Positions 19,283-30,274 are shown, counted from the stretch's first letter. The stretch: 64,000 nucleotides of DNA from Marinilabiliaceae bacterium (GCA_016933045.1 JAFGBR010000039.1:62001-126000); one strand, 5' to 3'. Notes: generated by a model from the sequence alone, not told the origin. A program made the numbers and translations.

Positions 19283-22200
19283 TTAATGCAAAGGCAAATC
19301 GAAATAAAAGTTTGATCCTTTACCTGGCTCAGATTCAACTCTAATATCACCATCTAACAAACGTACCAGTTGCAAAGCTATGGAAAGCCCAATACCCACA
19401 CCCCTATACAGCTCTTTATTCGAAAATTCATTTTTCGTGAAACTATTAAATATTGCAATTTGATCCTGCTTGCTAATACCGACACCTGAGTCTTTCACAT
19501 AAAATCGAATCCTATCATTTTCAGTAAGCAGATAACAACCAACCTCGACAAATCCTTTCTTAGTATATTTAACTGCATTATTTATTAATTGTGAAATAAC
19601 TTGAATTACCCTCTTCGAATCTGTGTATATGGTAATTTGATCTGCATCAATTGGTTTATTCATTCTAAATTCGATATGCTTATTATTTTTTCTCCCAACT
19701 TGATCACGATTTAACTCCAAATCGAACAAATAACTAAACTGCGACATTAAATAATTAACCGTAACTTCATTTTTATTAAGCTCTACAGTTGAAGCCTCAA
19801 GCATCGAAAAATCAACAATACTTTCAATAAGTTTTAATAAATCTGCACTATTTTGGTCAATCATCATTTTATACTCTCTTTTTTCACTTTCATCAACATC
19901 ATTTTCAAAAATCAACGATGTAAAACCAATAATGGCATTTAATGGTGTTCTAACCTCGTGCGAAAGATTAGCCAAAAAAGATGACTTCAAACGATCAGAT
20001 TCCTCGGCCATTTTTTTGGCCTTATTTAATTCATTGGTACGTTCTTTAACAAGAATTTCAAGTTTATTTCTATACAAACTAAGTTCGTTATAGGCAGCTT
20101 CAATTTTTTGCTTTTGCTCCAAAAGCTGTTCCGACTGAGCTAATATCTCTTCGTGATTATTAACAATTGTTTTATTCTGCTCTTTAATTTTATTTAACTG
20201 ATTAGCAACCTGCTCGTTTCTATGACTTAATTCTTTTGTTCGTTCTTCAACACGTTTTTCAAGCATTATTTTTTGCCTTCGAAGTGTATGTATCCTCATA
20301 AAAATTAAAAAACCACCAAACAACACAATACAAATCTGAAACAATGGGGTTTTCCAAAATGGCGGCTTAATTTTTATTTCCAAAAGAGCCGGCGATTTAG
20401 TCCAAATACCTTCACTATTACGAGCCCTTACCAAAAAACTATAAGTACCTGCTTCAATACTGGTATAATAAGCACGTCTGTTAAAGGCATCGGTTACAAT
20501 CCAGTTTTTATCAAACCCTTCAAGCATGTATTCAAAAGTAATATTTTCGATATTTGAATAATTAATTGCTGTAAAACCAATAGAAAAAGATCGTTCGAGA
20601 TATGATAAATCAATTTTATTAGTGTAAATAATGTTCCTTGTTAAAATAACCTTTCCATTAACCTCATCGCCAATATCAATATGTTCTCCATTTATTGACA
20701 AATCAGTTATATAAGCTTTTGGAGATGAATAATCGCTGGCTATTTCATGTGGATAAAAACGAGTTAAGCCATTAGGGCCTCCAAAAAACATCTCCCCTGT
20801 TTGATTATTTATAAAATATGCATCTTCATTAAATTCGCTTGATTGTAATCCATCTGTTTTTGAGTAATTGACAACATTTAAATTGTTTATGTTTACTTTC
20901 GAAATACCTCTTTTATGACTCACCCATATATGATCATAGGCATCAAATAATATACCCATTATCATATCGTTTGTTAATCCATTATCCTGCTTAATTACAT
21001 CAAATTTATGAGTGTTAATATTAAACCTATTTAAACCGGCTCCTGTTCCTATCCATAAATTACCATTTCTATCAATATCCATGCAATACACACGATTATC
21101 GCTTAATCCCGAATTATTAAATGCTTCACTTAAATATTTAACCGATTTATATTTTTTACCATCATTATTTGCTGAATCAATGGGACTTAAACAAACTACT
21201 CCCCCTACTTCCGAAGCAATCCATAAATTACCATTTCGATCTTCCTCTATTGCTCGTAACTGCGGATGAATATCTACACCATCATCGTAACCAAGTTTAA
21301 TAACAGAACGTGTCAACTCATCATATTTACCCAATCCCGAAAGTGTAGCAAACCAAATATTTCCTTTACTATCTTCATAAATATTAAACACAAACGATTG
21401 AATATTGTCACTACTACCTTTCATAATAGTTACAAAACAATCTTCAGTCTCATCATACATCGATATTCCCCCTCTCATTCCAATCCACAAACGCCCCTTA
21501 CTATCCTTAAATATTTTTCGGATATCATTACTATTAACCGAATATTTAATATTAGGATTGTGCTCATATTTGGCAACTATTTTATAATCCGGATCTAACT
21601 TAACAATACCATTATCGCGCGTACCAAGCCATAAATAGTTTTTTTCATCTTGGTATATTGCCCTAATATTATTATCATTTTTTTTAGTGGGTTGATTGAA
21701 ATAAAAATGTTTAAATTTTTTTCGACTTAAATCGGTTACATATAAACCCGAACTGAAAGTACCAATCCATAACATATTATATTTATCAACAAAAAGACTT
21801 GTTATATAATTATCATGTATACCATTGGGATTATTAAAATCAATAACGTTTGATGTTGAAATACCATTTTTTAAATTAATATAGGTAAAATATCTATCTT
21901 TTTCTCTTTGAAAATGAAATTGATGGTTTCCATATTCGAATACTTCTCCATCGTACTGTTTACGTACATTATCAACAACGTATTGAGGCACTTCATTAAT
22001 ACTATAACGTTCAAAATTATCGGTTAAATAGTTATATCGGTTAAATATACTATCAATAGTACGCACCCATATCAGCCCTTTTTTATCGGTATAAATATTT
22101 ATACAACGGTCAATACTTAATGAAGTCGAATCTTTATGGTTCGATCGATAGGTTTTAAACCTATAGCCATCGAAACGATTTAACCCGCTAAATGTACCAA

Positions 22201-22402
22201 ACCACATGAAACCTAGCGAATCCTGTCCAATACAGGTTACTGTATTTTGCGATAGACCTTGATCGACAGTTAAATTTTTAAATACAAAATCGTTAAACTG
22301 AGCATTAACAGTATTTAAACATATCGCTCCTAAAAGGCCAACAGTAATTAATACTAATTGTCGTGAAAAAAAATCAGAACAACATGTTTTTAAACTCTTC
22401 AT
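19283..22402 (-). CDS. Propeller-type sensor histidine kinase
   Basis: A membrane sensor kinase of about 1,039 residues. Domains in order: signal peptide; two-component-regulator propeller repeats (about 40-580) with recurrent LWIGT, MWFGTFSGL and NLWIGTGAGLNRF blades; a Y_Y_Y domain (about 610-680); one transmembrane helix near 695-715; a coiled-coil linker; HisKA with the phospho-acceptor histidine in NLSHEVRTPLN (about H815); and HATPase_c with N-box INNAVKYT and G-boxes DSGVGI and GVGIGLS. Unlike Bacteroides hybrid systems it ends after the ATPase: there is no receiver or AraC output domain. The ATG at 22402 is preferred over a TTG two codons upstream. It lies next to a T9SS cargo operon on the same strand. 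Confidence 0.9.
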   Translation of the reverse strand: MKSLKTCCSDFFSRQLVLITVGLLGAICLNTVNAQFNDFVFKNLTVDQGLSQNTVTCIGQDSLGFMWFGTFSGLNRFDGYRFKTYRSNHKDSTSLSIDRCINIYTDKKGLIWVRTIDSIFNRYNYLTDNFERYSINEVPQYVVDNVRKQYDGEVFEYGNHQFHFQREKDRYFTYINLKNGISTSNVIDFNNPNGIHDNYITSLFVDKYNMLWIGTFSSGLYVTDLSRKKFKHFYFNQPTKKNDNNIRAIYQDEKNYLWLGTRDNGIVKLDPDYKIVAKYEHNPNIKYSVNSNDIRKIFKDSKGRLWIGMRGGISMYDETEDCFVTIMKGSSDNIQSFVFNIYEDSKGNIWFATLSGLGKYDELTRSVIKLGYDDGVDIHPQLRAIEEDRNGNLWIASEVGGVVCLSPIDSANNDGKKYKSVKYLSEAFNNSGLSDNRVYCMDIDRNGNLWIGTGAGLNRFNINTHKFDVIKQDNGLTNDMIMGILFDAYDHIWVSHKRGISKVNINNLNVVNYSKTDGLQSSEFNEDAYFINNQTGEMFFGGPNGLTRFYPHEIASDYSSPKAYITDLSINGEHIDIGDEVNGKVILTRNIIYTNKIDLSYLERSFSIGFTAINYSNIENITFEYMLEGFDKNWIVTDAFNRRAYYTSIEAGTYSFLVRARNSEGIWTKSPALLEIKIKPPFWKTPLFQICIVLFGGFLIFMRIHTLRRQKIMLEKRVEERTKELSHRNEQVANQLNKIKEQNKTIVNNHEEILAQSEQLLEQKQKIEAAYNELSLYRNKLEILVKERTNELNKAKKMAEESDRLKSSFLANLSHEVRTPLNAIIGFTSLIFENDVDESEKREYKMMIDQNSADLLKLIESIVDFSMLEASTVELNKNEVTVNYLMSQFSYLFDLELNRDQVGRKNNKHIEFRMNKPIDADQITIYTDSKRVIQVISQLINNAVKYTKKGFVEVGCYLLTENDRIRFYVKDSGVGISKQDQIAIFNSFTKNEFSNKELYRGVGIGLSIALQLVRLLDGDIRVESEPGKGSNFYFDLPLH

Positions 22403-22515
22403 CAACAATAATATTTATGAGTCAATCATAAATTTAAGTGATTTTTAGAGCATATCAAAATAACAGACTATCAATAAATAAAAGTCTAATATACTGATAG
22501 GAACACTAAATTATT

Positions 22516-23901
22516 CTATTCATCAACAACAAAAATTGTTGAAAACATTGATCCTGAAGTTGAACTTTTAATAATTAAAACATAAGTTCCTCGAATTAAA
22601 TCAGATGTTTGAATTATATCAGAGTTAACCGAAATATCTCCACTCTTAATCTCCTTTCCATCTAAGTTACAAACAAAATATTTATCATTGCTTATTGGCA
22701 AATTAACTACTTTTAAAAATGAACTACATGGATTTGGAAAAATTTTAATATTGATAAGTTTCACATCTGAAGCATTATCAACCACTGAATCATTGTAAAA
22801 TTCAACAGCTCCAATATCTGCAAAGTTACCTTTAATATCAAGTGGTAATAAAGGATCCCCATTATTAATACACGGTGATAACGCCGTTAAGCTAAAATCG
22901 TGGTTTACACTATCTTTAAACAAGGCAAATCCCAAAATATTAGTATTTCCCGGCAGAGTATCTGTGTCGCAAAGCGAATATTTAGCACTTAATGATGAGT
23001 TACTTTGCATGGTATAGTTTACATTCGAACCCGAAACAACACAACTGTTTAACAATAAATTACCGCCCGAATTTGCAGTTCCTCCATGATGCAATTCGAA
23101 ACCTTTGGCATTTTTAAAAAGAGTGTTTTGAACAGCATTAAGAGTAGCTCCTGTATGAACCTGAAATCCACCTCCCCAACATCCTACAACTATGTTACGA
23201 GCTGCAATAATATTTGAATTTTCTCCAACTGAAACTCCAAAATTACAATTGAAAATAAAATTATTTTCAATTACCGATGAGGTAGCCTGGGTACCAAAAT
23301 CAATACCATCATCTTCAAAGTTGGTAATGGTATTATTTAAAATAATTGCATTATGTATACCATCACAATCAATAGCATCAATTCTTGCCATTGACGGGTT
23401 ACCATTTAAATTACACCCTTTAATTTGAACAGAATCGGAATAATGGATAGCAATACAATCATCGCCTATAGTACCATAAGTATTATCGACGTTACAGTCG
23501 ATAAGTTTAACTCTTCCATAATTCGCATTTAAAAATTTTTTAGCACATGTAACATTTACACCTATCAAATTAACGTCTCCACTACCTGAATTAATATATC
23601 CCCAAAATGAATTTGTATCGGAAGATGTTATGAGAACCGGGTTTTCTTTATTACCATTAATTTCTAATGTACCTGAAACCCCAATGATTGATGTTGGAGC
23701 CATTTTTATTGTAACATTTTTTTCAATTACCAGTTTCCCTCCAACAGTTATTGACACATTACCTGATGAATAATAATATGTTGTGGTATCAGACAGCACC
23801 AATGTATCGGCTATGGAGCCTGGTATTTGAATCTGTGAATAAACATCATTATTATAAATATTTATAATGACGAGAGTAAAAAAAATAAGATATCGTTTCA
23901 T
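22516..23901 (-). CDS. T9SS-exported right-handed beta-helix protein
   Basis: The 461-residue protein has a signal peptide (to about residue 22), then parallel beta-helix repeats (about 45-330) seen as repeated short strands with asparagine ladders such as IILNNTITNFEDDGIDFG and IIAARNIVVGC. A typical cap follows (SPCINNGDP ... DIGAVEF), and a C-terminal T9SS sorting domain starts at IKIFPNPCSSF. Beta-helix proteins of this kind are often polysaccharide lyases or glycan-binding proteins, but no catalytic motif is evident. It is the last gene of a three-gene operon: its ATG overlaps the stop codon of the upstream gene by one base (TAATG), so translation is probably coupled. Confidence 0.87.
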   Translation of the reverse strand: MKRYLIFFTLVIINIYNNDVYSQIQIPGSIADTLVLSDTTTYYYSSGNVSITVGGKLVIEKNVTIKMAPTSIIGVSGTLEINGNKENPVLITSSDTNSFWGYINSGSGDVNLIGVNVTCAKKFLNANYGRVKLIDCNVDNTYGTIGDDCIAIHYSDSVQIKGCNLNGNPSMARIDAIDCDGIHNAIILNNTITNFEDDGIDFGTQATSSVIENNFIFNCNFGVSVGENSNIIAARNIVVGCWGGGFQVHTGATLNAVQNTLFKNAKGFELHHGGTANSGGNLLLNSCVVSGSNVNYTMQSNSSLSAKYSLCDTDTLPGNTNILGFALFKDSVNHDFSLTALSPCINNGDPLLPLDIKGNFADIGAVEFYNDSVVDNASDVKLINIKIFPNPCSSFLKVVNLPISNDKYFVCNLDGKEIKSGDISVNSDIIQTSDLIRGTYVLIIKSSTSGSMFSTIFVVDE

Positions 23902-26801
23902 TATTGAATAATTATTTTTTTTGTTATAACAGAATTACTTGTAATAAGACTAATAACATATAATCCACCGGAAAAATTATTGGTATTAATAGTTATTATA
24001 TTATCAACGTTTGCTTTTGATACATAATTCTGATACATTACAGTACCACTTTGGTTTGTTATTACCAGGTATATTAAATCATAAGTATTAATACTAAACT
24101 TAATATTAATTGTTTCTTTAGCCGGATTTGGATACACAACCAACTGATCAATTTTTGAATTGACAATTGAAACATTATCAATTCGATTCTCTTCACCAGG
24201 TGTGAATAATATTTTTGGTGATGCATTCCAGTTTAGTGGGTTATTATTATCAGCCATTGGATCTGATAATTGTAAACTTGAACCACTACCATCAGCCAAT
24301 GTTGGCCATAAGCCGTAATCAGAATAGCATACATAATCCATTATTGAGCTATCCGGCTTAAAAAGATAGATACATTCACCCGAATTACTAAAACTAAATC
24401 CGGTTTCACCATCGCCAAAACTGCCAATAACATTATGTACTGATGGGTTAACTGATTGAAATAAGAAAATATTTTCGGCAATAACCAAATATTCTCCTTT
24501 TCTCAAATAAGTATCATCAGGAATAATAAATTTGTTTAAAGGGTTACCATCACTTATCCACCACCCAGACATATTAATATCATCTCCGGCATTATAAATT
24601 TCAAACCAATCGTCCGATGGATAATTTGTTGCTTCGTGATACATAATCTCAGTAATAATTATATTAATCTCTGCATTAGTATCTTCTACAAAAAAAGCAG
24701 TTAATGTTGTATCACTTACAAGTAATAAGTCATCAATAAACAATGAAGAATCACCATTACTCCAACCGTTAAACCGATATCCAGGAGCAGGAACAGCGGT
24801 AAGTGATATTGGTATAGTTTCGAAATAAATACCATTCCAAGGAAAACTATTTAAAGTAAGATAATTCAGAATTACTTTTCCTTCGCCTTGCTTCTCAACC
24901 GTAATGTTATGTGTATTATTAATAGAAAAGTACGAAAGGATTTGATTTCTGACATATTGTGGACGGTTCGATAAAAATGATTTAACCGATTTAACACTAC
25001 TTTCCCAGTTGGCCGATGGATTCCAACGTTCTTTTTCATTTGCTATATCGGGTTCAATAATAGCTTTAATAGAATCAAGTGTACGTAAACTGTTTTGTGG
25101 TTTAAACCAGGCATTCAAAAAGTCAGCAGTTCTGTTAATCAACTCATTCTTAAAATTATCGTTTTTCAAAAATTTTTGGGGCATAAAATTGGCCCATTTT
25201 TCGTTATACGTTAAGGCATATTCACTAAAGCCATTCCACGACAATATTGAATAAGCCCTATCGGTATCCCAAATAGTCCACCTCCATTTTCCACCAACAT
25301 TATTTGACTTATAGGCCGATGCTCCCCATGTCCAGCTCCGAAACTGACTGCAATGAATAAAAGCCAATAAATTTATGTAGTTATCCATGTCAATTAAGTC
25401 ACATACTTTTTCATAAGCATCATCTGAGCTAAAATCGGACGTATTGATAAAGGCTGTCAATTGCTCCCAATCAGTCATTGAACCATGTTTAAGCTCAGGG
25501 CCTGTTTTCTGAAACCTTATCATATCAAAGTTATTTGTACCAAGATGATCTTCAATAAAATCCTCATCAACACTTTCGCGAATATTATATATACCCCAAT
25601 AACTATTATTAAGAATCAAATTTGCCCATTCTGAAGTAGAAGCCAAATTACCTGTTAATCGCCAAAGATCAGACGAGAGAGGATCGCGTAGAAGAGTTCC
25701 GTATACTGTAATGTCATCATCGTACCCCGACCGAAAAACAATTTGCTTAAATGAATTAATATTTGTGTTGTTAAAAAGAGGATAATTGAGTCGATTAAAA
25801 CCATATTCGTCTTTAAAATGTAAACGGAATGCCTTTTTACTCATCCCAACAGAGTTACCCCCTTGTATTCTGATTCCCGAATTTGCTGAATGTTCGAGAT
25901 TACTATTAATAAAATATTTGTGTTGCGAAAAACGCTCCCACTCTGAACCTTCGTTCCATGGATTTGAATAGATACCCGTTGGGCCATAAAGATTATTTGG
26001 ATCAGTAATTATCGCCCATACAGGCATTGAATATGACGTATTAATAAAATAAATTTGACTAATTATATTGCTTGGTATGAAACCTGTTTTGTAACAACGA
26101 GCGCGTACAACAGTGGTCGAATTAATTTCAATACTGTCAACAAAGCCTGTTGTATGTGAACTATCGGGGATTGGATCGTAATTAGTTGTAGTATAATATA
26201 TTGTTTGATCGACTGGAGCAGTTAAAGAGACAAAAACAGAGTTTGTGAAAAACCCACTTGGCACATCGAAAACAGGATCAGTTGCATAACCTACAAACGA
26301 TTCGGTGTTATTTGCTTTTAAAGGGGTTGGTATGATAAAATAACTCCAGTTTGTATTATGCGTATATGTAGTTCGGCCTATGGAATGATCAACTTTTGCT
26401 GTACCAATATATACACTATCAATTACACCGTTTGAACCCGAAATATATAAAGTTTCACCTTCCGATATTTTAAACCCAATATGATCGTCACCTTGCAAAA
26501 TATCACCATCAGCCCAAATAATAAGAAACGAATCGGGTTCAATAACCAGATTTGCCGATGTAATAAGATGCCTGTTTAAATTAACCTTACTATCCGACAA
26601 GTATAATCCGTTTAAATTAACACTTACAGCACCTGAATTATACAACTCAATCCAATCGCCATAGTCACCCGATTGATCAGCGATAACATTTTCATTTACA
26701 GCACATACCTCTGATATAACCACATTTGAAAGTTGAGATTTTAAATCAATCACAAAATAAAAAAGAGCTATGATAGAAATAATATGAATTTTTAAACTCA
26801 T
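23901..26801 (-). CDS. T9SS-exported CotH kinase-like protein with lamin-tail domains (966 aa)
   Basis: Domains in order: signal peptide; lamin-tail domain (about 25-150, VVISEVCAVNEN ... DWIELYNSG); chitobiase C-terminal-like beta domain (about 175-250, YYTTTNYDPIPDSS); a CotH-type kinase-like domain (about 265-640) with GIYNIRESVDEDFI and WTIWDTDRAY; an InlB/SHIRT-like repeat (about 660-735, PGYRFNGWSNGD); a second lamin-tail domain (about 735-870, IIITEIMYHEATNYPSDDW); and a C-terminal T9SS domain (VYPNPAKETINIKF). CotH proteins are protein or glycan kinases known from spore coats; the role of surface versions in Bacteroidota is not known. The start ATG overlaps the upstream stop by four bases (ATGA). 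Confidence 0.9.
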   Translation of the reverse strand: MSLKIHIISIIALFYFVIDLKSQLSNVVISEVCAVNENVIADQSGDYGDWIELYNSGAVSVNLNGLYLSDSKVNLNRHLITSANLVIEPDSFLIIWADGDILQGDDHIGFKISEGETLYISGSNGVIDSVYIGTAKVDHSIGRTTYTHNTNWSYFIIPTPLKANNTESFVGYATDPVFDVPSGFFTNSVFVSLTAPVDQTIYYTTTNYDPIPDSSHTTGFVDSIEINSTTVVRARCYKTGFIPSNIISQIYFINTSYSMPVWAIITDPNNLYGPTGIYSNPWNEGSEWERFSQHKYFINSNLEHSANSGIRIQGGNSVGMSKKAFRLHFKDEYGFNRLNYPLFNNTNINSFKQIVFRSGYDDDITVYGTLLRDPLSSDLWRLTGNLASTSEWANLILNNSYWGIYNIRESVDEDFIEDHLGTNNFDMIRFQKTGPELKHGSMTDWEQLTAFINTSDFSSDDAYEKVCDLIDMDNYINLLAFIHCSQFRSWTWGASAYKSNNVGGKWRWTIWDTDRAYSILSWNGFSEYALTYNEKWANFMPQKFLKNDNFKNELINRTADFLNAWFKPQNSLRTLDSIKAIIEPDIANEKERWNPSANWESSVKSVKSFLSNRPQYVRNQILSYFSINNTHNITVEKQGEGKVILNYLTLNSFPWNGIYFETIPISLTAVPAPGYRFNGWSNGDSSLFIDDLLLVSDTTLTAFFVEDTNAEINIIITEIMYHEATNYPSDDWFEIYNAGDDINMSGWWISDGNPLNKFIIPDDTYLRKGEYLVIAENIFLFQSVNPSVHNVIGSFGDGETGFSFSNSGECIYLFKPDSSIMDYVCYSDYGLWPTLADGSGSSLQLSDPMADNNNPLNWNASPKILFTPGEENRIDNVSIVNSKIDQLVVYPNPAKETINIKFSINTYDLIYLVITNQSGTVMYQNYVSKANVDNIITINTNNFSGGLYVISLITSNSVITKKIIIQ

Positions 26802-29800
26802 CGCTTCAATATTTTAAAACAACTGCTGAAACCTGATACTTTTAATATATAAACACCACTTTTTAAATCACTTAAATCTATTTTTATAATATCACTTTTA
26901 TTATTAACAGAAAATGACTTTTGAATATCACCAATCATATTGTATAAAACAATTGTAAACTGCTCAATGTTCGATAATTTACTGCTATTAATGTATAAAA
27001 TGTTTTCGGTTGGATTTGGATAAACTGTGATTTCTAACCTGTTATTCAAATGCGTTTTCAATCCGGTAGGCAATTCAATATTTGACATTTCAGGAGTTGG
27101 ATTTAAAAAAGCTAAATCGTTCATTTCTGTGTTAATGCCATCATATATTGAGCCATATGACCAACCATACTTTTGCTGAGGAAATTTTATTTCATCAATT
27201 AATTGCATCTTATACCCGGTATTTCGATATAGCCTAAGGGATTCACCTTCATTTGCCAGCTTAAAATTCAAATGCAAAGCACCCTGATCTGTATCATTAT
27301 CAGCCCATAAAATTTCATAACCATATGGATCAACCAACAAATCTTCAATTCCTTCATGTATTTGATATTTTACAGGGTTTTCTTTATCATCCGATATAAA
27401 AAGACCATTTAAATTAACCTGATTGTCACTTTTGTTATAAATCTCAATCCAATCATCATTTTCATAAAAGTTATCGAGAATTACGCTGTTATTTTGAGCC
27501 ATTATTTCATTAATAACCAAATTTAATAAACCTTTATTAATAAGTGAGTTTTCTTTACCTGGAGTTCCTCCTAAATAGGTACTTGCTTTCCAATTATCTT
27601 TTGTTGAATTATCACATTTAAAATCGATCAACTCAATTGAAAAAGGCATGGCAACCGGAAGGTTACTCTCAAAAATAAAAGGTATCTCTACCGAATCAAT
27701 CAATTCATTCTTGTTGTTATAAAGTAAAATACATTCGCCATTAATGATTTCAAAATTATTGTCACTTAAGACTGATTTGGTATATGACGGGAAATTGGCT
27801 GCATTTTTATTGGAGATAACCAGGTAATTATTTCCAGCTAAATTATAATTCGGTATTACAATTGTATCATCAGGAGTAACTATTCGCCAATTATTTAATG
27901 AAATGTTATTTGAAGATCCATTATAAATTTCAACCCAACAGAAATTATCGCCATCAGGGTCAATTGACCAGGCATTTTTTATTTCGTTAATAAACACTTG
28001 AGTGGAATCATCGATTAAAGGGGTAAAATAAGCCATAAATGTTGTATCGCAAGTAATGGAATCAATTGTTCTACACGCCAAAGAAGAAGAATTTAAAAGC
28101 CAATGACTAAATTTATAGCCCGGCTTAGGTATTGCTTCAATTACTATTGGAACATTGCTAAAATAAACTCCACTCCATTTATTATTAATCATTTTTGGCA
28201 CAATGGTATTTATTTTAACTGCACCCTGTTCCTGATTATTTACCTCAAGTGTGGTTGTAAAATAGCCATCTAAACCCAAACGAGTTTTAATATCATTCCT
28301 TACATATTCTGCTCGTTCTGAATGATACATTTTTATTTTGTCGATAGCATTTATCCAGTTTAAATATTTTAAATTCCACTTTTTTATATGAGCAGACATA
28401 TCATTTAATACAATATCTTTTAACGAATCAACTTTAAAAGTAACATTTGAATATTCATAAGTCGTATTTAATAAATCGGCATACCTGTTAATAAAGAATT
28501 GTTTATATTTTTTATTTTGGATAAGACCTCTTTGCAAAATTGTTGTTCCACCACCTTCTGTTCTTAACTGATCAGTACTAAGTGACCACGTTAACGAAGC
28601 CCAGTTAGGATTACCATAAAAAAGATATGGAAGACCACTACCATGATCTGTATCCCAAAGAATCCACATAAATTTTTCTTCTGATACATTTGGTCGGTAT
28701 ATTTTTATATTATTAAGCATCCAGTCAACATTCCCAATGAATATTTCATGAATCCAATAATCGGTATATTGATTTATATCATAATTTTTTGCAATATAAA
28801 TATAATTACTATCAACAGCTAGATCGTTATTATTTATATATGACATTAGTATATCAAACTGTTCAAAACTTCCTTCAATGGCGTTTTTATTACCCGGATA
28901 TTTAAAAGCTCTCTCTAAAAGATCCATTTCGCCGATATAACCAAAGTTAGACTCAACAAAGTATTTATCAATACGTTCCCTTATATTATAAATTCCATAA
29001 TAAGTCCCATTTATGTATACATTTACAGGTTTATATGCCGAAGTTTCCTTTGAATGTCCCATATCATGAAATAATATATGGTGAAGCCCATCACGTATAT
29101 GCGATGAGTAATTATTATTTAAAACTGTTCCATCATTACCTCCATTTCTTAATATCAATCTTTTAAACGAACAGATATCTTTATTTTTAAAAACCTGATA
29201 ATCCATTGAATTATAACCATAGTCGGATCTGGCGTATAACCTGAATGACAATTGTTTATTAGCCTTTGGGCTATGTAATTGAAAGCCACCGTCAATACTA
29301 AATTTTAAAACATGGTCACATCCGAAATAATCGATATGAACGGGTAATTCAACACCTTTAGTTTTTTGACTAAACAGCAATGAAATTGCTGATTGTGAAC
29401 CAACGATAGAAATAGCATCGAGCAAAAGCGAATCGTTAAATATAAATGTTTGTGAAACTGTTTTGCTAGGTATAAAATTAGGATTTCCAAACGAACGATA
29501 ACGGATTGTTGATGTTTTATTTATTGTTATAGGGGTAGTATATTCATTTGAGTTAATGGTAGGATCTTCCCCGTTTAATGTGTAAAAAATTGACTCGGCA
29601 TCTGGATCGTTAATTCTAAGTTCGAGTAATAATGAGTCACTATAATACCCCGATGGATAACCGGAAGTTGGCGTTTTAAGCATCTCAATACAACCTTTAT
29701 CTGGATTAGGCTCACCGGGACTTGGGATATTGAAAATATTCCAGGTTAAAAAATCATTTCTCAAACGTCCATAAGATAAACCTGTAATCAGGTTTGGAAA

Positions 29801-30274
29801 TGTAATATTATCAATTATTCGGTCAGCATTTGAACTTATATAAACCGATTCACCGTAAATATCGAGTTTAAACGATGTGTGCAAAGGTCCTTGATATGGT
29901 TCTTCATCTGCCCAGATGATAATATAACCATTAGGAGGAATGAATGTATCGGATGATATTTGATATTTGGCAAGGTTTTTTGGTGAATCGCTTATGTACA
30001 ATCCATTTAAATTTATGGCTTCATCACTAAAATTATAAAGTTCAATCCAATCGTCAAAGTCACCATATTCATCAGGAACACCCGAAATACTTGCTGATGA
30101 TATTTCATTAATCCTTATATTATCCCATTTATCAATGTTGTTTTCGAGAGAGTCTTCTAATGTAGAGTCGGCATAGAAAATGTGATTTTGACATATAATA
30201 TTTTCATGTATTAAAAAAAGGTAAAGAAATAACCATAAATATTTCCATTTAATATTTCTCATGATAAAAATCAT
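26798..30274 (-). CDS. T9SS-exported CotH kinase-like protein with three lamin-tail domains (1158 aa)
   Basis: This is the first gene of the operon and a paralogue of the next. Domains: signal peptide; lamin-tail domain 1 (about 50-180, DDWIELYNFSDEAINLNGLY); chitobiase C-terminal-like domain (about 195-285, IFYTLNGEDPT); CotH kinase-like domain (about 290-670) with GIYNIRERIDKYFV and WILWDTDHGSG; an InlB-like repeat (about 680-740, PGYKFSHWLLNSS); lamin-tail domains 2 (about 750-870) and 3 (about 905-1050, LVINEIMAQNNSV then DDWIEIYNKS); and a T9SS tail (VYPNPTENILYI). The conserved arginine/glutamate and WDTD motifs of CotH are present in both paralogues. Starts at 30274 and at 30262 are both possible; the latter gives a more usual signal peptide. 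Confidence 0.9.
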   Translation of the reverse strand: MIFIMRNIKWKYLWLFLYLFLIHENIICQNHIFYADSTLEDSLENNIDKWDNIRINEISSASISGVPDEYGDFDDWIELYNFSDEAINLNGLYISDSPKNLAKYQISSDTFIPPNGYIIIWADEEPYQGPLHTSFKLDIYGESVYISSNADRIIDNITFPNLITGLSYGRLRNDFLTWNIFNIPSPGEPNPDKGCIEMLKTPTSGYPSGYYSDSLLLELRINDPDAESIFYTLNGEDPTINSNEYTTPITINKTSTIRYRSFGNPNFIPSKTVSQTFIFNDSLLLDAISIVGSQSAISLLFSQKTKGVELPVHIDYFGCDHVLKFSIDGGFQLHSPKANKQLSFRLYARSDYGYNSMDYQVFKNKDICSFKRLILRNGGNDGTVLNNNYSSHIRDGLHHILFHDMGHSKETSAYKPVNVYINGTYYGIYNIRERIDKYFVESNFGYIGEMDLLERAFKYPGNKNAIEGSFEQFDILMSYINNNDLAVDSNYIYIAKNYDINQYTDYWIHEIFIGNVDWMLNNIKIYRPNVSEEKFMWILWDTDHGSGLPYLFYGNPNWASLTWSLSTDQLRTEGGGTTILQRGLIQNKKYKQFFINRYADLLNTTYEYSNVTFKVDSLKDIVLNDMSAHIKKWNLKYLNWINAIDKIKMYHSERAEYVRNDIKTRLGLDGYFTTTLEVNNQEQGAVKINTIVPKMINNKWSGVYFSNVPIVIEAIPKPGYKFSHWLLNSSSLACRTIDSITCDTTFMAYFTPLIDDSTQVFINEIKNAWSIDPDGDNFCWVEIYNGSSNNISLNNWRIVTPDDTIVIPNYNLAGNNYLVISNKNAANFPSYTKSVLSDNNFEIINGECILLYNNKNELIDSVEIPFIFESNLPVAMPFSIELIDFKCDNSTKDNWKASTYLGGTPGKENSLINKGLLNLVINEIMAQNNSVILDNFYENDDWIEIYNKSDNQVNLNGLFISDDKENPVKYQIHEGIEDLLVDPYGYEILWADNDTDQGALHLNFKLANEGESLRLYRNTGYKMQLIDEIKFPQQKYGWSYGSIYDGINTEMNDLAFLNPTPEMSNIELPTGLKTHLNNRLEITVYPNPTENILYINSSKLSNIEQFTIVLYNMIGDIQKSFSVNNKSDIIKIDLSDLKSGVYILKVSGFSSCFKILKR

